This document shows positions 63,206 through 64,000 of a stretch of 64,000 nt of DNA, piece by piece. Position 1 is the stretch's first letter, and each line of letters opens with the position of its first letter. The notes beneath the pieces are model-generated. The model did not search any database. It was not told the origin of the DNA and saw nothing but the letters and a program-made list of their open reading frames with translations. The position numbers and the translations under genes were made by a program. Origin of the DNA: Flammeovirgaceae bacterium UBA6059 (GTDB taxonomy: Bacteria; Bacteroidota; Bacteroidia; Cytophagales; Cyclobacteriaceae); the NCBI GenBank assembly GCA_002435755.1, contig DIYH01000017.1, forward strand, positions 223,150-287,149, written 5' to 3'.

Positions 63206-64000
63206 ATGAATGAACAATTAGCGAAGTATTTTTCTGGTAATGCCAGTACTGATGAAAGAGCTACAGTAGAAGAATGGCGTAATCTTTCAGATGAGAATGC
63301 TTCAGAATTTTTAGAAGCTAGCGAGACATGGTTTCAACGGTTGGAGGGAAATGAGGTTGATGCAGCATCAGCTCTTACGAAAGTGAAAGCTAGGATAAAT
63401 GATACTGATGCTAAAGTAGTATCAATGGACACGTCTGCTCAGAGCTACTCTTCTCCAACACCATATCTGAAATATGCTGCTGGTGTTGTGTTGGCATTGG
63501 CGCTTGGTCTGGCCTACTGGCTAATGAATGCGGACGGAATGAGTCCTTCTAAGACCTATGCTACACTGAACGGTGAAGTTCTTGAAGTTCAACTCTCTGA
63601 TGGTTCTGTTATTACACTCAACGAGAACTCTGAATTGATCGTAGCTGAAGGATTTAATGGTAGTGAAAGGCCTGTCCAATTGAGTGGTACTGCCTTTTTT
63701 GATGTAGCACGCGATGAGCAAAAGCCTTTTGTGATAACTGCCAGTGATGCTCAAGTCAAAGTACTTGGAACTTCATTTCTGGTAAGGGCTTTTGATACTC
63801 CTGTGACTGAGGTAATTGTGAAAAGCGGAAGTGTGGCACTTGCCGGCGGGGTTGCGGCGAGCAATAGGGTAGTCCTCAAACCTGGTGAAATGGGGATAGC
63901 TGATGGTCGGAAGGCGGGGGTGTTGAAAAGGAACAACAGGGATGCTAACTACCTGGCATGGCGTGATCGAGTGATCACTTTTGAAAAGACAACACTATCC
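63206..64000 (+). CDS. FecR family anti-sigma protein (cut off by window end)
   Basis: This partial gene starts at an ATG at 63206 and is still open at the window end (at least 265 residues). It begins with a short cytosolic N-terminal part (MNEQLAKYFSGNASTDERAT), which should bind the sigma factor. One membrane helix follows at about residues 90-110 (YAAGVVLALALGLAYWLM). The periplasmic FecR domain comes next, with LEVQLSDGSVITLNENSEL, then LSGTAFFDVARDEQKPFVI and VKVLGTSFLVRAF. The C-terminal STN-binding part lies beyond the window. It is the third gene of the ECF sigma cluster, 125 bases after the STN gene. Confidence 0.88.
   Translation, partial: MNEQLAKYFSGNASTDERATVEEWRNLSDENASEFLEASETWFQRLEGNEVDAASALTKVKARINDTDAKVVSMDTSAQSYSSPTPYLKYAAGVVLALALGLAYWLMNADGMSPSKTYATLNGEVLEVQLSDGSVITLNENSELIVAEGFNGSERPVQLSGTAFFDVARDEQKPFVITASDAQVKVLGTSFLVRAFDTPVTEVIVKSGSVALAGGVAASNRVVLKPGEMGIADGRKAGVLKRNNRDANYLAWRDRVITFEKTTLS

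Noticed and set aside
1..64000. tRNA, rRNA, transposase, integrase or phage genes
   Set aside because: I found no T-loop-like GGTTCGA pattern in an RNA context, no rRNA stretch and no mobile-element gene.

Overview
The window looks like a chromosomal segment of a free-living, probably marine, member of the Bacteroidota, most likely in or near the Cytophagales. The reasons are a giant secreted protein with a type IX secretion (T9SS) C-terminal sorting tail and BACON-like repeats, an ECF sigma/STN/FecR cell-surface signalling cluster, a PadR plus 'permease prefix' FtsX pair, a topoisomerase IV ParE/ParC pair of the Bacteroidota type, LytTR regulators, and signal peptides or lipoboxes on many small unknown proteins. 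There are about 46 genes. I saw no tRNA, rRNA, CRISPR array, transposase or phage gene.

Layout. 0.25-3.7 kb: an AraC-type regulator, two secreted proteins that each carry HExxH, and a membrane-bound LytTR regulator, all on +. 3.7-8.1 kb: a secreted unknown, a TrhA/hemolysin III membrane protein without a canonical start codon, an SRPBCC protein and an ECF-type sigma factor on -, then an SRPBCC/GyrI-like protein and a small TfoX-like protein on +. 8.3-11.2 kb: a PadR regulator overlapping an FtsX/MacB-type permease. 11.7-25.3 kb: one 4526-residue subtilisin-like protein built from repeated modules. 25.5-31.0 kb (-): a Pif1/RecD-like helicase, a GNAT-nitrilase fusion, a membrane unknown and a histidine kinase. 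31.1-32.8 kb: an M20 amidohydrolase and a secreted unknown. 32.9-43.0 kb: an alpha-glucan locus (two lipoprotein GH13 enzymes, class II aldolase, LacI regulator, sugar MFS transporter, 4-alpha-glucanotransferase). 43-50 kb: small unknowns, then parE-parC-trmH-like-ydcF-like. 50-54.6 kb: Hpt protein, TerB-like protein, rhomboid protease, nucleotide pyrophosphatase/phosphodiesterase, radical SAM protein, methylglyoxal synthase. 54.7-61 kb: a large macroglobulin-like secreted protein, a small membrane protein, an oxidoreductase, CoaX, an unknown and a MenE-like ligase. 61-64 kb: ECF sigma, STN/carboxypeptidase-like protein and FecR, the last cut off by the window end.

How the genes work together. 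The alpha-glucan locus is the clearest pathway. Outer-membrane GH13 lipoproteins cleave starch or maltodextrin, an MFS carrier imports the products, and MalQ with CBM20-like domains processes them. A LacI repressor probably controls the set; an 18-bp perfect palindrome lies between lacI and the transporter gene. No SusC/SusD pair is present in the window.

The most unusual signal is at the DNA level. The 10-mer CCTACCGGAA (extended consensus ACCTACCGGAAW) occurs at least 14 times on the two strands, where about 0.1 is expected by chance. It lies in several reading frames, in both orientations, and once between genes. Other points of note are the tandem ~938-residue duplication inside the giant protein, a decayed duplicate of the helicase 3' end, and four tail-to-tail gene pairs that overlap at their stop codons.
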